A stretch of 64,000 nt of DNA from Methylotenera sp. Its GTDB lineage: Bacteria > Pseudomonadota > Gammaproteobacteria > Burkholderiales > Methylophilaceae. The position numbers and the translations under genes are program-made. Below the pieces are notes generated by a model. That model worked only from the letters and a program-made list of their open reading frames with translations, searched no databases and was not told the origin of the DNA. Positions 55,501-63,931 of the stretch are shown here, one piece after another. The first letter of the stretch is position 1. Each line of letters begins with the position of its first letter. The stretch is from assembly GCF_030653755.1 (NCBI RefSeq), contig NZ_JAURYU010000015.1:18021-82020 (forward strand). Direction: 5' to 3'.

Positions 55501-56024
55501 TTTACCCAAGAAATGACAAAACGGTTTTGGTCAGTTATGTTGTCCATGAGCAACTCATATCTTACTGATGCACCAGCTGTGTTATTTCCCGTTCCAGCCA
55601 CAATATCAGTCCAGTATGGGAGCATGATGTTTGTAGGCACGCCACTACTACATCCACTAAATGCTAGTGCGCTACTTGTTATTGGAAGTTGTAAGTTAGA
55701 GTAATTGCGATGATACCCAGAAGTGTCGTTACCGAACTTTATGATGCCGTTAGAGTAAATTCTTACACTAGTATATTCTACGCCACCAAACGTAAACTTG
55801 AAGCCTGATGGAAAGTTAATATCATCCCAGTCATCATCGCCCTGAGGGTAAGTTGTACAAGCAGGACTGTTGCCGTTATTGTGCCATGTGGCATTGCTTG
55901 CAGATGCAGATGGTGTGTCATAACTAAATGTATCATTCCTATAGGCATAAGTCGCGGCATGGGCACAATTGCATATTAGCACTAGTGTCCAAATGAATAT
56001 ATAAATAGGAAATCGGAAACTCAT
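52554..56024 (-). CDS. mshQ: MSHA protein MshQ, large adhesin candidate with LamG-like domain
   Basis: An 1156-residue secreted protein. Signal peptide (cleavage near AHAAT). The first part (about 30-250) has a beta-rich domain with GGVEYTSVRIYSNG; a LamG/concanavalin-like domain follows (about 270-490; NTWHHVGVSWN, IDEVYIYARDI), and the C-terminal half is a repeated Ig-like region of the DUF6701 type. Such large MshQ proteins are thought to sit at the pilus tip or surface and bind sugars. It is Thr/Ser/Asn-rich with paired cysteines. It ends the first msh block, 35 bases after mshP. Confidence 0.85.
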   Translation of the reverse strand: MSFRFPIYIFIWTLVLICNCAHAATYAYRNDTFSYDTPSASASNATWHNNGNSPACTTYPQGDDDWDDINFPSGFKFTFGGVEYTSVRIYSNGIIKFGNDTSGYHRNYSNLQLPITSSALAFSGCSSGVPTNIMLPYWTDIVAGTGNNTAGASVRYELLMDNITDQNRFVISWVNVKLYNTTTRYNFQVVLYESTSGVNGNFKYNYTTGSSTGSAATVGVQLNTADSTQYSFNQAFIDTVNGTSILWYPANQLDPKTAEYRFDENIWDDIAGEVKDTSGNNQNASIVGNVSNIANGKLCRGGSFTNNTSNITIDAVATPITPGNSGSVNLWYRSNSAWNAGSSNATFFDATRIAAQPFFFMKLANGRLRFSITDSAGTVRTAETSTSRTFAANTWHHVGVSWNIKPGTNQTVLQIFLDGALETTNTTTPFRSTTSGNIANLNSIYIGDNRTSGITPSNGTPNGANGLIDEVYIYARDINSTQAEADMNIVRPTCTTLDHFHIIHSGEVVGCNAASVIVEAHDTNHALFSLAGTTMQISSTTNHGIWSGISTINPVNDMGNGTANYTFSNESRITLGLTNGFNESLNINLQSGFITERTGAGAICVSEDYTFGSTCDSNLTFLEAGFAFDVLDHVSETSQTVAINAVRKSNNSLVCTPAFASVNRNINFTCNYSNPTTGSMPIRVNNRALNAGNNANAVCDSTGQSVNLSFNASGVATASIQYADVGNMSLTARITTGGLNMTGSDNFISAPATFTFSGTTAPPIKADSNFSTSVTAKNASNATTPNFGKESTPESTSLTFSKCQPTGINAVSGSFTGSLGSFTNGVATSNNLKWSEVGNGDLTATLASGSYLGSGITATGNTGTTNTVCNGAGNVGRFVPDHFDTIVTQGCDAGSFSYSAQPFNVEVKAMNASGNMTRNYDGSVNTTPNFSKTTTLSDANAITTGSLLNNSVTATAFSQGIANATPSYIFNSALSSPATIKLRATDVDNVSSALSSIEGSTLVRSGRMRIQNAYGSELLDLAMPLVAEYWSNGSWMLNSNDVCTNGVSLALTDSNPADGLIPSEICVLDTGNPGNSGLGCSAAGSVSKRFREPPGNGNFNLTLKAPGTNNSGSVDVTANVPNWLKYNWTGSGNTNPSARATFGIYKTPVIYLRENY

Positions 56025-56059
56025 CGGTTGTCAAAATTTGCCATTAATAGAATTATGCG

Positions 56060-56509
56060 TTAATTACATTCGTACGCTGGTATAGCGTCGGTTGCTCGGC
56101 ATTTACTAACGGTAGCTTGTAATTGCCGCTCAGTGTAGTCAATTGTACCAGCAACACCAAAACTTGCTCTGGATGTGATTTCAAATAAACGAATCGTACG
56201 ATCTGTTCCTTGTTCGTTATAATCTACGGATTGACTACAGCTAACGTCAACGGTAAATGATTCAATATTTAATGTGGTGGGGCTAGGGCAGTTCACTAGA
56301 TTGGCGGATCCTGGTGCTAGTACTTGAAATATGGCCCACTCCAAGCCCACTCGCGCAGCTTGGTAAGCTCTTGCACCTTGAACATCTTGCTTAGAAGTTG
56401 CCTGTTGGGTGCTGCTGATATTTAAGGCATAAGCCCCTAGTGCGGCTAGAATCACTAGTAGAAAAATAGCGGCTGGCAGTAAAAATCCACGAGAGGTGTG
56501 TTTATTCAT
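56060..56509 (-). CDS. mshP: MSHA protein MshP (PilX-like)
   Basis: A 149-residue protein starting MNKHTSRGFLLPAAIFLLVI, a prepilin-like helix without Glu5 (as in PilX-type proteins), then a short beta-rich part with four cysteines. It overlaps mshO by 4 bases. Confidence 0.83.
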   Translation of the reverse strand: MNKHTSRGFLLPAAIFLLVILAALGAYALNISSTQQATSKQDVQGARAYQAARVGLEWAIFQVLAPGSANLVNCPSPTTLNIESFTVDVSCSQSVDYNEQGTDRTIRLFEITSRASFGVAGTIDYTERQLQATVSKCRATDAIPAYECN

Positions 56510-57357
56510 GGTGAATTAGCCACATTGATTTGGTGCATCAGGGTTATCTGTGCGCTATCTTCTATCATACTGATATTAATAGAAACAATACCCGAACGTT
56601 GCAAAATCCCAGAGGTGTAGGTAATTTGGCAACTAGCTAAGTTATTAGCAAGCTGATGTCGTTGAATTGAGGGTAAGCCATCAAGTACTACAATACTGGC
56701 TGGTTGCGTTGCCTGAAACGCATAGCCTTGATACCGCCACAATACCCGATTAGTCATATCGCACGCATACGTCACAGGGGTAGATACGACGTAAAATCTG
56801 CTCGATGGTGAGGTTAGTGGAAAGCTGCTTCCAGTAAAGCTGAGTGTGTTGCTATTAGTTGCGCTGTTCAATGCACGCCTGTTAGAGCTTTCATAAACAT
56901 CTGCCCCAGCAATGCCTAAGTTGTAGATAACCAATGAATCGTTACTGGACACGCTCATGGCTGAACCTAATACATTAAAGCTTGTATCAGCTGGATTAGA
57001 AAAATCTAAAGGGTTATCTGCTAATGAGGTACCAACTTCAGCTCTGTAGCGCCCTGCATTAATAACTGGTGTAAATTCAAGTAAGCTGTCAGTGCCACTT
57101 GTGGTGATTCTGACGCTATTTGGTAATGCGTTTCTGATATCTCGTGCAATTCTACGTAGGGCAGTATCTGCGCGGTCAGATAAGTCTGCACGTCGCTCAG
57201 TATCAAAAAACGATTGCGTGGGCCTGCCAATAAATAGCGCCACACCGCCCGCGAGGATGCCAACAATCGTAATCACCACCACCAATTCAACCAGTGTGAA
57301 CCCGTGATTTTTAGATATACGCACCTGTGATTGCAATGAACGTGAGCTATTAAGCAT
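56506..57357 (-). CDS. mshO: Minor pilin MshO
   Basis: About 283 residues from the ATG at 57357, 11 bases after the mshD stop (GTG 57393 and ATG 57384 overlap mshD). Long leader ending in HG, then [10 protein letters not shown] with Glu5, and a PilW/GspJ-like body. It is a tip-complex pseudopilin and lies between mshD and mshP as in Vibrio. Confidence 0.85.
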   Translation of the reverse strand: MLNSSRSLQSQVRISKNHGFTLVELVVVITIVGILAGGVALFIGRPTQSFFDTERRADLSDRADTALRRIARDIRNALPNSVRITTSGTDSLLEFTPVINAGRYRAEVGTSLADNPLDFSNPADTSFNVLGSAMSVSSNDSLVIYNLGIAGADVYESSNRRALNSATNSNTLSFTGSSFPLTSPSSRFYVVSTPVTYACDMTNRVLWRYQGYAFQATQPASIVVLDGLPSIQRHQLANNLASCQITYTSGILQRSGIVSINISMIEDSAQITLMHQINVANSP

Positions 57358-57367
57358 TAAGAGTCGG

Positions 57368-58030
57368 TTAAATATTAGGCGCATAACGAACACGATAACC
57401 TGATAGTGTGACTACTGTATTAGCAGGGCCTGTCACACTGACATTAATTCTGAGGGCTGCATCATTATTTAAACCTAATACATTACCAGCTCTGGTAATC
57501 GTCACTGAAGCTGCATATGCATCTAATCCCGTGATCGGTGTAGGGTCGCCAGGGATGCAAATACCAGCACACTGTGCATTTGGCATGGTAAACCCACCAT
57601 AATCGGCAACATTATCAAAAGGGTCTATATTGCTATAGCGACTTTCAGTGCTAGGGAAAGGGCCTGTAATTGCACCTAATCCAGCAGGGTCTGAGTCTTG
57701 TGTTTGCGATGCACACCCAGCATTGCTTGTTGCGGATGATGCATTGGCATCTTCAGGGTCGCAAAAGGTAAAGGACTGTTGTTGTATCTCTAGCAGTAAT
57801 GATTCTGCTATTGATAATGCTTGTTTTCTAACGAGAGGGTCAGCACTGTTGCGGCTAGTGATTTCTAGCACTTTAAGCACGCCAGCCAGTGCAACACCCA
57901 TAATGACAATAAAAATAACCAACTCAACTAACGTTACACCAGCTTGAGTGACACTAGTTTGGTATGCAGAACTAAGTAAATGCAGCTTACGCTTATTTCG
58001 TGGACGCTGATTGATAAAATTATCGAACAT
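57368..58030 (-). CDS. mshD: Minor pilin MshD (PilV-like)
   Basis: A 220-residue prepilin with a long leader ending TQAG, then VTLVELVIFIVI with Glu5 and a body with ISxNSADPLVRKQAL, as in PilV/GspI. It overlaps the end of mshC by 11 bases. Confidence 0.85.
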   Translation of the reverse strand: MFDNFINQRPRNKRKLHLLSSAYQTSVTQAGVTLVELVIFIVIMGVALAGVLKVLEITSRNSADPLVRKQALSIAESLLLEIQQQSFTFCDPEDANASSATSNAGCASQTQDSDPAGLGAITGPFPSTESRYSNIDPFDNVADYGGFTMPNAQCAGICIPGDPTPITGLDAYAASVTITRAGNVLGLNNDAALRINVSVTGPANTVVTLSGYRVRYAPNI

Positions 58031-58481
58031 AGCCAGTTTCTGCTTCTACCGTGATGGTACGTATAGATTCTGTAGGCACCACAGCATTTTGAATCTGAAA
58101 AGTAGCTTGAGCATTCGGGATTGGTCTACCCAAACCATCAAAAGCAATAATAGGTGAGGTGGACGCTAGAGAGACACCATTCGGTAATGTTTTAGCATAA
58201 GGCGCTAGCGTGGCTGGGTCAATGACAGCAGGGATGCAAGTATTTGTGTAGCCTAAACAAATCGTCCTCGCACTTAGGTTTATATTTACAAACACATTGG
58301 TACGCTGCGCAATCGCAGTTTTTTGGGCATAACGTAAAGCAGAAATAAGGGTGCCATAAGCACCCCTAGCATCAAAAGCATCTCGGCCAATAAAACGCGG
58401 TGCAGCAACTGCGGCAATGATGCCTACAATCACAATCACTGCGACAAGTTCTACAACGGTAAAGCCATTATGTCGGTGCAT
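58020..58481 (-). CDS. mshC: Minor pilin MshC (GspH-like)
   Basis: A 153-residue prepilin: leader MHRHNG, then FTVVELVAVI with Glu5, followed by ALRYAQKTAIAQR, typical of GspH/FimT proteins, and two cysteines close together (TICLGYTNTC). It lies 65 bases after mshA. Confidence 0.87.
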   Translation of the reverse strand: MHRHNGFTVVELVAVIVIVGIIAAVAAPRFIGRDAFDARGAYGTLISALRYAQKTAIAQRTNVFVNINLSARTICLGYTNTCIPAVIDPATLAPYAKTLPNGVSLASTSPIIAFDGLGRPIPNAQATFQIQNAVVPTESIRTITVEAETGYVR

Positions 58482-58546
58482 TCTTTGGCTCTGTTTTCAA
58501 CGTATAGTGCTCCCCGATGTTACTAAGGGTCGGGGAGTTTAACTTA

Positions 58547-58996
58547 TTAGCAACCTGAGATATCTACAGTTACTGTACCTAAGGTGCCATTATAGGTTAC
58601 TAAACAAGTTGCATTTCCACCGTTAACAGGAGTGAAGGTCACCGCCTCTGGATCTGTGTAGAGAGGTGTAATTCCTTCAGCAGTTGTTAAGCCTGACATT
58701 GCAGCACCAATTCCTGCTGCTGTTCCTGCGGGAATGCCTGTGGCAGCCCCTACTACTACACCTGGTGCACCAATTAAGTCTACAGTAGTGGCATTTGTAT
58801 TTCCAGTAGCAAAGTAGCGAGCTTGTGAAATTCCAACAGCCGCTCTTAAACCACCTGCGATACCGTTAACTGCTGAAACACGAGCTTCAGTAGTTAAATT
58901 AATAAATCTAGGCAAAGCAGTAGCTGCCAAAATGCCTAAAATCACAATAACTACCACTAACTCCACTAATGTAAAACCAGACTGTTGATGTTTCAT
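58547..58996 (-). CDS. mshA: Type IV pilin MshA
   Basis: A 149-residue prepilin: leader MKHQQSG, then [20 protein letters not shown] with Glu5, a helix, a Gly/Ala/Thr-rich middle, and a C-terminal C-x21-C disulfide loop ending in SGC. A strong AAGGAG site lies 9 bases before the ATG, fitting a major pilin. It is placed between mshB and mshC as in Vibrio. Confidence 0.87.
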   Translation of the reverse strand: MKHQQSGFTLVELVVVIVILGILAATALPRFINLTTEARVSAVNGIAGGLRAAVGISQARYFATGNTNATTVDLIGAPGVVVGAATGIPAGTAAGIGAAMSGLTTAEGITPLYTDPEAVTFTPVNGGNATCLVTYNGTLGTVTVDISGC

Positions 58997-59106
58997 TACA
59001 GATGACTCCTTAAACGTTAATAATTAAAACTTTTAGAATAAAACTGAAATACTTGATTTTTTGCATTTAAACATTATTTTGCAAATTCAACTTGATACTT
59101 ATCAAA

Positions 59107-59649
59107 TTAGCAACCTGTTGTCACAATTGGTGTAATGATTGGTGCGCCATTTGCAACTGCTTCTGCATAAGTAAACTGGCATTCAGCAATAGTAGGTGCG
59201 CCTTGGATTTGAAACGTTGCTACATTTGCCGTGCTTGTGTAGTTGTAACCATCTGCTCGCAGTTCATCGATTGTTGGGTTAAATGTGGTGGTTAAACCAG
59301 CGGCAGAAAGTATGCCTGTTGTACCAATGGCAGTTACATCAGGGTAAGCGTTCACAAGGTTCACAATGCCATTCTCAGTACAAACCGTACCCGTTGCGCC
59401 ATTGCTGTTGTTGGCGGTATTGCCATCTGAACATGCTGTGATATCAGCAACATTATTTCTTGCCAATACTGTTGCATGGGCTAAAGCAGAGGCCGCAGCA
59501 ACGCTTCCTCTGGCAGCGTTAAGTTTTGCAATACGAGCATCGCGCTGTAGGTTGGTAAATCTGGGCAATGCTACTGCTGCTAAAATGCCAAGAATAATAA
59601 TCACGACAATTAACTCAATGAGGGTAAAACCTTTAACTTTATTGTTCAT
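59107..59649 (-). CDS. mshB: Type IV pilin MshB
   Basis: About 180 residues from the ATG at 59649 (AAAGGA in good distance; ATG 59655 is too close to it). Leader MNNKVKG, then FTLIELIVVIIILGILAAVA with Glu5, and a body with Asn/Thr-rich loops and four cysteines, the last residue being one. Position says MshB; it could equally serve as a second major pilin. Confidence 0.83.
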   Translation of the reverse strand: MNNKVKGFTLIELIVVIIILGILAAVALPRFTNLQRDARIAKLNAARGSVAAASALAHATVLARNNVADITACSDGNTANNSNGATGTVCTENGIVNLVNAYPDVTAIGTTGILSAAGLTTTFNPTIDELRADGYNYTSTANVATFQIQGAPTIAECQFTYAEAVANGAPIITPIVTTGC

Positions 59650-59673
59650 TAGCATTTCCTTTTTTTAGAAAAG

Positions 59674-60150
59674 TTATTGATTTACTATTGGCGCTAAATC
59701 TAAACCACCAGTGCTTAGCAGTGAGGTACTTTTTCTGGTGGCGGTGTTTGTAAGCGCATATCTTGCTTCTGTGTCATCGCTATATACGTATACTAACTGT
59801 TTTCTAGGTGTATCGAAATACCATACACCATATAAATTCATCGGTTTGGCTGATTTTTCACCAATGTAGTTGTTTGGAATTTCGTTAATAAAACGCATTG
59901 GGTTAGTGTTGACTAAATCCTTTACATTTACAGCCTCATGCCTAGCATGTTTATGTACCCAACTTTCAGTAATCGCTAATCTGATATTATTAAGTTCAGC
60001 CTCATGCGTTAGCGTCTCAATATTTCTCTGTATACGGTTCAGGCTATACAGTAGTAATGACGCTAATACACTAATGATGATTAATGTAACGGCAAAGTCA
60101 TACCGATGTAAGCCAGCGTGATGCTTTTTCAAAAAAGCGGGCACTGTCAT
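59674..60150 (-). CDS. mshF: MSHA biogenesis protein MshF
   Basis: A 158-residue protein with a membrane helix (about 19-38), a coiled stretch (about 40-70) and a small periplasmic domain (YGVWYFDTPRKQLVYVYS). Role in the pilus machine is not settled. It starts on the last base of the mshG stop. Confidence 0.8.
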   Translation of the reverse strand: MTVPAFLKKHHAGLHRYDFAVTLIIISVLASLLLYSLNRIQRNIETLTHEAELNNIRLAITESWVHKHARHEAVNVKDLVNTNPMRFINEIPNNYIGEKSAKPMNLYGVWYFDTPRKQLVYVYSDDTEARYALTNTATRKSTSLLSTGGLDLAPIVNQ

Positions 60151-61376
60151 TAACCTTTATTCAATGCAATGCTGCCTAAATCCCATATTGGCAAGAATAT
60201 ACCTAAGGCTAGAATCAATACCATGACACCTAAAAATACGATTAATATAGGTTCAATTTGCGCACCCAAGGTTTTAATCTCGTATTCAACATCGCGTTGG
60301 TACATGTCTGCGACTTCTTCCATGAGGTCATCTAATGAGCCTGACTCTTCACCTACTGCAATCATCTGTAAAACAATGGGGTTAAATACGCCGCTATTAG
60401 TGGCTGTACGTAAAATGCTTTCGCCGCGTTCTACACCTTCGCGCATTTGGTCAATGCGCTTACCTACATAATCATTATCGGCAGTTTGGGCAACAAGCTT
60501 TAACCCATTGGTAATCGGAACGCCGCTTTTACTTGCTAACGCAAAGCTTCTAGCAAAGCGTGCCATCGTACCTTTATGAATAATTTTACCAGCGATAGGG
60601 GTCTTTAATTTGAAACTATCCCAGTTATATTTGCCAATACTTGTTGCAACATAGGAGCGGAACAAAAATATTGCACCTATCCCTGCCGCTAGTAAATAAG
60701 GCCATGATGCTTGCATAAAGCCAGAAAAACCTAGAAGGACTCTAGTCATTAACGGAAGTTCAGCCCCAAAACTTTCAAATACTTTTGCAAATGCAGGAAT
60801 CACAAATAAGTTGACGATTACAATTGCGACGGCCATCGCAATCACAACAAAAGTTGGGTAGCGCAGGGCTGCCTTGATTTGATCACGCATAAAGCGTTCA
60901 AACTCAAGATGCTCAAACAGCCTTAAAAAGACGCTATCTAATAAGCCTGTACTTTCACCTACACGCACCATGCTGATATAGAAGCTAGAAAACACCTTGG
61001 GATGTTGTGCCAGCGATACCGAAAGTTCTCGCCCTCCAGCAAGGCTTTCGCGGATGTTACCAATGACTGATTTGAAGGTTTTATTTTGTGTCGAGGCTTG
61101 CAAGCCATTGAGGGCATTCATGATAGGAATGCCAGCTTTGAGCAAGGTGTACATTTGTCGGCTAAATAACATGACATCTAGCGTGCTGATTTTCTCTTCA
61201 AAAAAATCAAAACCAACCTCTTTAGATGCCGCTTTGGCCGTTTGAGGTTTAATTTCTATGGGGATAATATTAAGGCTGGATAGTTGAGAGGCGACATTGT
61301 TGCTATCTGTGCTTTCCAGAGTGCCTTGTACTAGCGCACCTTGGGTATCTCTACCTTTGTAAGCAAACAATGGCAT
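60150..61376 (-). CDS. mshG: MSHA platform protein MshG (GspF/PilC)
   Basis: A 408-residue inner-membrane protein with two GspF domains (about 70-195 and 270-395) and three to four helices. Typical motifs are FSRQMYTLLKAGIPI and, in the second half, FARSFALASKSGVPI. It couples the MshE motor to pilin extraction from the membrane. It lies 5 bases after mshE. Confidence 0.92.
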   Translation of the reverse strand: MPLFAYKGRDTQGALVQGTLESTDSNNVASQLSSLNIIPIEIKPQTAKAASKEVGFDFFEEKISTLDVMLFSRQMYTLLKAGIPIMNALNGLQASTQNKTFKSVIGNIRESLAGGRELSVSLAQHPKVFSSFYISMVRVGESTGLLDSVFLRLFEHLEFERFMRDQIKAALRYPTFVVIAMAVAIVIVNLFVIPAFAKVFESFGAELPLMTRVLLGFSGFMQASWPYLLAAGIGAIFLFRSYVATSIGKYNWDSFKLKTPIAGKIIHKGTMARFARSFALASKSGVPITNGLKLVAQTADNDYVGKRIDQMREGVERGESILRTATNSGVFNPIVLQMIAVGEESGSLDDLMEEVADMYQRDVEYEIKTLGAQIEPILIVFLGVMVLILALGIFLPIWDLGSIALNKG

Positions 61377-61381
61377 GTTGC

Positions 61382-63085
61382 TTACTCTTCAAATTGATTG
61401 CTAATGCGCATGGCCTCAGCAATCGTTGTGCGTTTCGTTAGCACGAGATCAATCGCGCTTTTACGTAAAGTTTTACCTGCCATGGCCTGACGACCTAATT
61501 TAATAAAGTGATTAGGGTCATGATGGCTGGCAGCGTCAATCAGCTCGTTATTCATTTCTAGTAGTTCATAAACACCAAGTCGGCCTTGGTAGCCTGTGCC
61601 GTTACATATACTACAGCCTTTGCCATGCGCATATTGATGGCTTTCTGTGTCATTTCCAAGCTCATGCCGTAACCACGCTTGTTCAAATAGTTGTGGTTCG
61701 TAAGGATTGGAGCAGCCTTCGCAGATGAGCCTTACTAAACGTTGCGCAATCACCGCTAGTACTGAGGTGGCTACCATGTAACGTGGCGCACCCATGTCAA
61801 TCATTCTCACTAAAGTACTTGTTGCGTCGTTGGTGTGTAGTGTTGATAACACTAAGTGGCCAGTCATTGCTGCTCTTAGGCCAATTTGCGCCGTTTCCTG
61901 ATCTCGCATTTCACCAACCAAAATAATATCTGGGTCTTGCCTTAAAGTTGAACGCAATACGCGAGAGAAGTCTAAGTCGATTTTTTCATTCACTTGCACT
62001 TGGTTGATACCAGGCAGGCGGTATTCAACAGGATCTTCAACGGTGATGATTTTATTTGAGGGTGAGTTTAGCTCATTAAGTGCTGCATAGAGGGTGGTTG
62101 TTTTACCGCTACCAGTAGGGCCTGTCACTAATACCATGCCGCTAGGGCGATGGATTAATTTACGAAAACGCTCTAGCATGTCTGGAGGCATGCCTAATTT
62201 CTCTAATGAGAAATTACTGGTATTTTGAATCAGCAAACGCATCACCACCGACTCGCCATATTGGGTCGGCATAGTAGATATACGTACATCAACAGGTTGC
62301 TGTTTTACTTTTAATGCAAAGCGGCCATCTTGAGGTAAGCGTTTTTCTGAAATATCCAGACTAGACATTAATTTAAGGCGTAAAACTAATGCTGAAGCAA
62401 TTTTTAATTCGGCCTCAGTTTGCAAATGCATAACGCCATCAATTCTAAAGCGAATGTGCAGCTTATTTTCTTGTGGTTCAATGTGAATATCGGAAGCGCG
62501 TACTTGTACGGCATCTTCAAAAATAGTTTGCAGTAATTTAACAACAGGTGCTTCTTCACTGTTACCTGTGATGCCTAATGCCGCAAAATCAATAGCAGTC
62601 TCACCAAGGTCTTGTCCAAGCTCTATCGCTAGATTTGAAATTTCGTCAGTGCGACGATAGCTACGATCAATTAACTGTAGTAGGGCATTTTCTTGCACAA
62701 CGGCAAGCTCAATATCTTTACGTAGTATGCGTACGATTTCATCGTAGGCGAACAGGTCGGTTGGGTCAACCATGCCGACTAAATAAGTAGCGCCTCTATC
62801 CTCTAATACAGCACTCCGAAAACGTCGGGCTTGTGCTTCTGGGAGCTTGTTAATGATTTCAGATTTTGTGCTGAATTGCTGGATATTGATATAAGGGATT
62901 TTTAGCTGGTGTGCTAACGCTTCAGAAATCTGGGTTTCTGTGACGTAGCCGCTATCTACAAAAATACGCCCAAGTTTACGGCCTGTACGTTTTTGTTCTT
63001 CAAGAGATTTATTTAAATCTTCAGCAGTAATTAAACTTTGCTGAACTAATACTTCACCAAGGCGAATCTTTTCAGGACGTGCCAT
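61382..63085 (-). CDS. mshE: MSHA extension ATPase MshE with c-di-GMP-binding N-domain
   Basis: A 567-residue GspE/PilB-type ATPase. The N-terminus has two tandem MshEN motifs (about 8-31, RLGEVLVQQSLITAEDL..., and about 37-60, KLGRIFVDSGYVTETQI...), the 24-residue pattern that binds c-di-GMP in Vibrio MshE. Walker A GPTGSGKT and Walker B ILVGEMRD follow. A CxxC pair motif (CEGCSNPY ... CSICNGTG) near the C-terminus is a zinc-binding tetracysteine as in GspE. It should power pilus extension when c-di-GMP is high. It heads the locus. Confidence 0.93.
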   Translation of the reverse strand: MARPEKIRLGEVLVQQSLITAEDLNKSLEEQKRTGRKLGRIFVDSGYVTETQISEALAHQLKIPYINIQQFSTKSEIINKLPEAQARRFRSAVLEDRGATYLVGMVDPTDLFAYDEIVRILRKDIELAVVQENALLQLIDRSYRRTDEISNLAIELGQDLGETAIDFAALGITGNSEEAPVVKLLQTIFEDAVQVRASDIHIEPQENKLHIRFRIDGVMHLQTEAELKIASALVLRLKLMSSLDISEKRLPQDGRFALKVKQQPVDVRISTMPTQYGESVVMRLLIQNTSNFSLEKLGMPPDMLERFRKLIHRPSGMVLVTGPTGSGKTTTLYAALNELNSPSNKIITVEDPVEYRLPGINQVQVNEKIDLDFSRVLRSTLRQDPDIILVGEMRDQETAQIGLRAAMTGHLVLSTLHTNDATSTLVRMIDMGAPRYMVATSVLAVIAQRLVRLICEGCSNPYEPQLFEQAWLRHELGNDTESHQYAHGKGCSICNGTGYQGRLGVYELLEMNNELIDAASHHDPNHFIKLGRQAMAGKTLRKSAIDLVLTKRTTIAEAMRISNQFEE

Positions 63086-63158
63086 TTAAACCTCAAGCTT
63101 ATTCATTTTTATTGGTATCTAGTCTGTAATGATTAATTTTTATAACAACATGTATTCT

Positions 63159-63704
63159 TTAATTGCGAGGCAATATTCTAGTTAGGGTGTTGTCTTTGAG
63201 TACATAGTGATGGAATAACGCCGCAATTGCATGTAGTCCTATCAGATAATAGCCTAATACACCGATGGTTTCATGCAGTTCTTTTAGGGATGAAGCCAAG
63301 TCCTTATTTTTTGCGACAAGTACAGGTAGCTCTAAACCGTAAAATGGAATGGGTTTACCAGCTGCGCTTAGTAAGAACCAGCCGAGCAGAGGCATGCCAA
63401 TCATTAGTGCATAGAGCGCTAGGTGTGCCAATTCTGCAGAGATTGTTTGCCATTGTTTTGGTTCAGGGCTAATGCTGGGAGTAGGCGAGGTCACTTTAAA
63501 GTATAAGCGTATTGTCACGAGTAGCAGTATTGATAATCCAAGCATAAAGTGCCAAGTTTTCAACGCTTCGCGTGGGTCGCTGCCTTTTGGGTAAAACTCT
63601 CGTAACTCAATACAGGCATATACGCCAATAAATACTAATGCCATTAACCAGTGTAAGACGATTGAAATGCTGCCGTAGCGTGTATTTGAGTTTTTCCAGA
63701 GCAT
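63159..63704 (-). CDS. Cytochrome b561
   Basis: A 181-residue membrane protein with four helices and the heme-ligand histidines in each bundle (SIVLHWLMALVF, KTWHFMLGLS, LAHLALYALM, LIGLHAIAALFHHY). It is like E. coli CybB/YodB, a quinol-linked electron carrier. It is a single gene 73 bases upstream of mshE, and the gap should hold the mshE promoter. Confidence 0.88.
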   Translation of the reverse strand: MLWKNSNTRYGSISIVLHWLMALVFIGVYACIELREFYPKGSDPREALKTWHFMLGLSILLLVTIRLYFKVTSPTPSISPEPKQWQTISAELAHLALYALMIGMPLLGWFLLSAAGKPIPFYGLELPVLVAKNKDLASSLKELHETIGVLGYYLIGLHAIAALFHHYVLKDNTLTRILPRN

Positions 63705-63896
63705 GGTGATTTATATCTTATGAATGTATATACGTTATATATTGCACTGAACGTATTGAATGTGCAATAAGCAGGGCTGTTTATCATCGTGTATAGGCGT
63801 TGTCATAGCTGTTGCGTATGTTACCTAGTGTACAGTGTGAGAGGTGAGTATTGCCTAGTATATGGTTGTCGAATATTAGGTTTATTTTACGTAAAG

Positions 63897-63926
63897 AAAA
63901 AGCCTTACATTTCTGCAAGGCTTTTA
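63897..63926 (-). terminator. Terminator of tRNA-Asn
   Basis: An imperfect hairpin (63897-63906 with 63917-63926) is followed by a T-run on the minus strand, 5 bases after the tRNA 3' end. Confidence 0.75.
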
Positions 63927-63931
63927 GTGTT

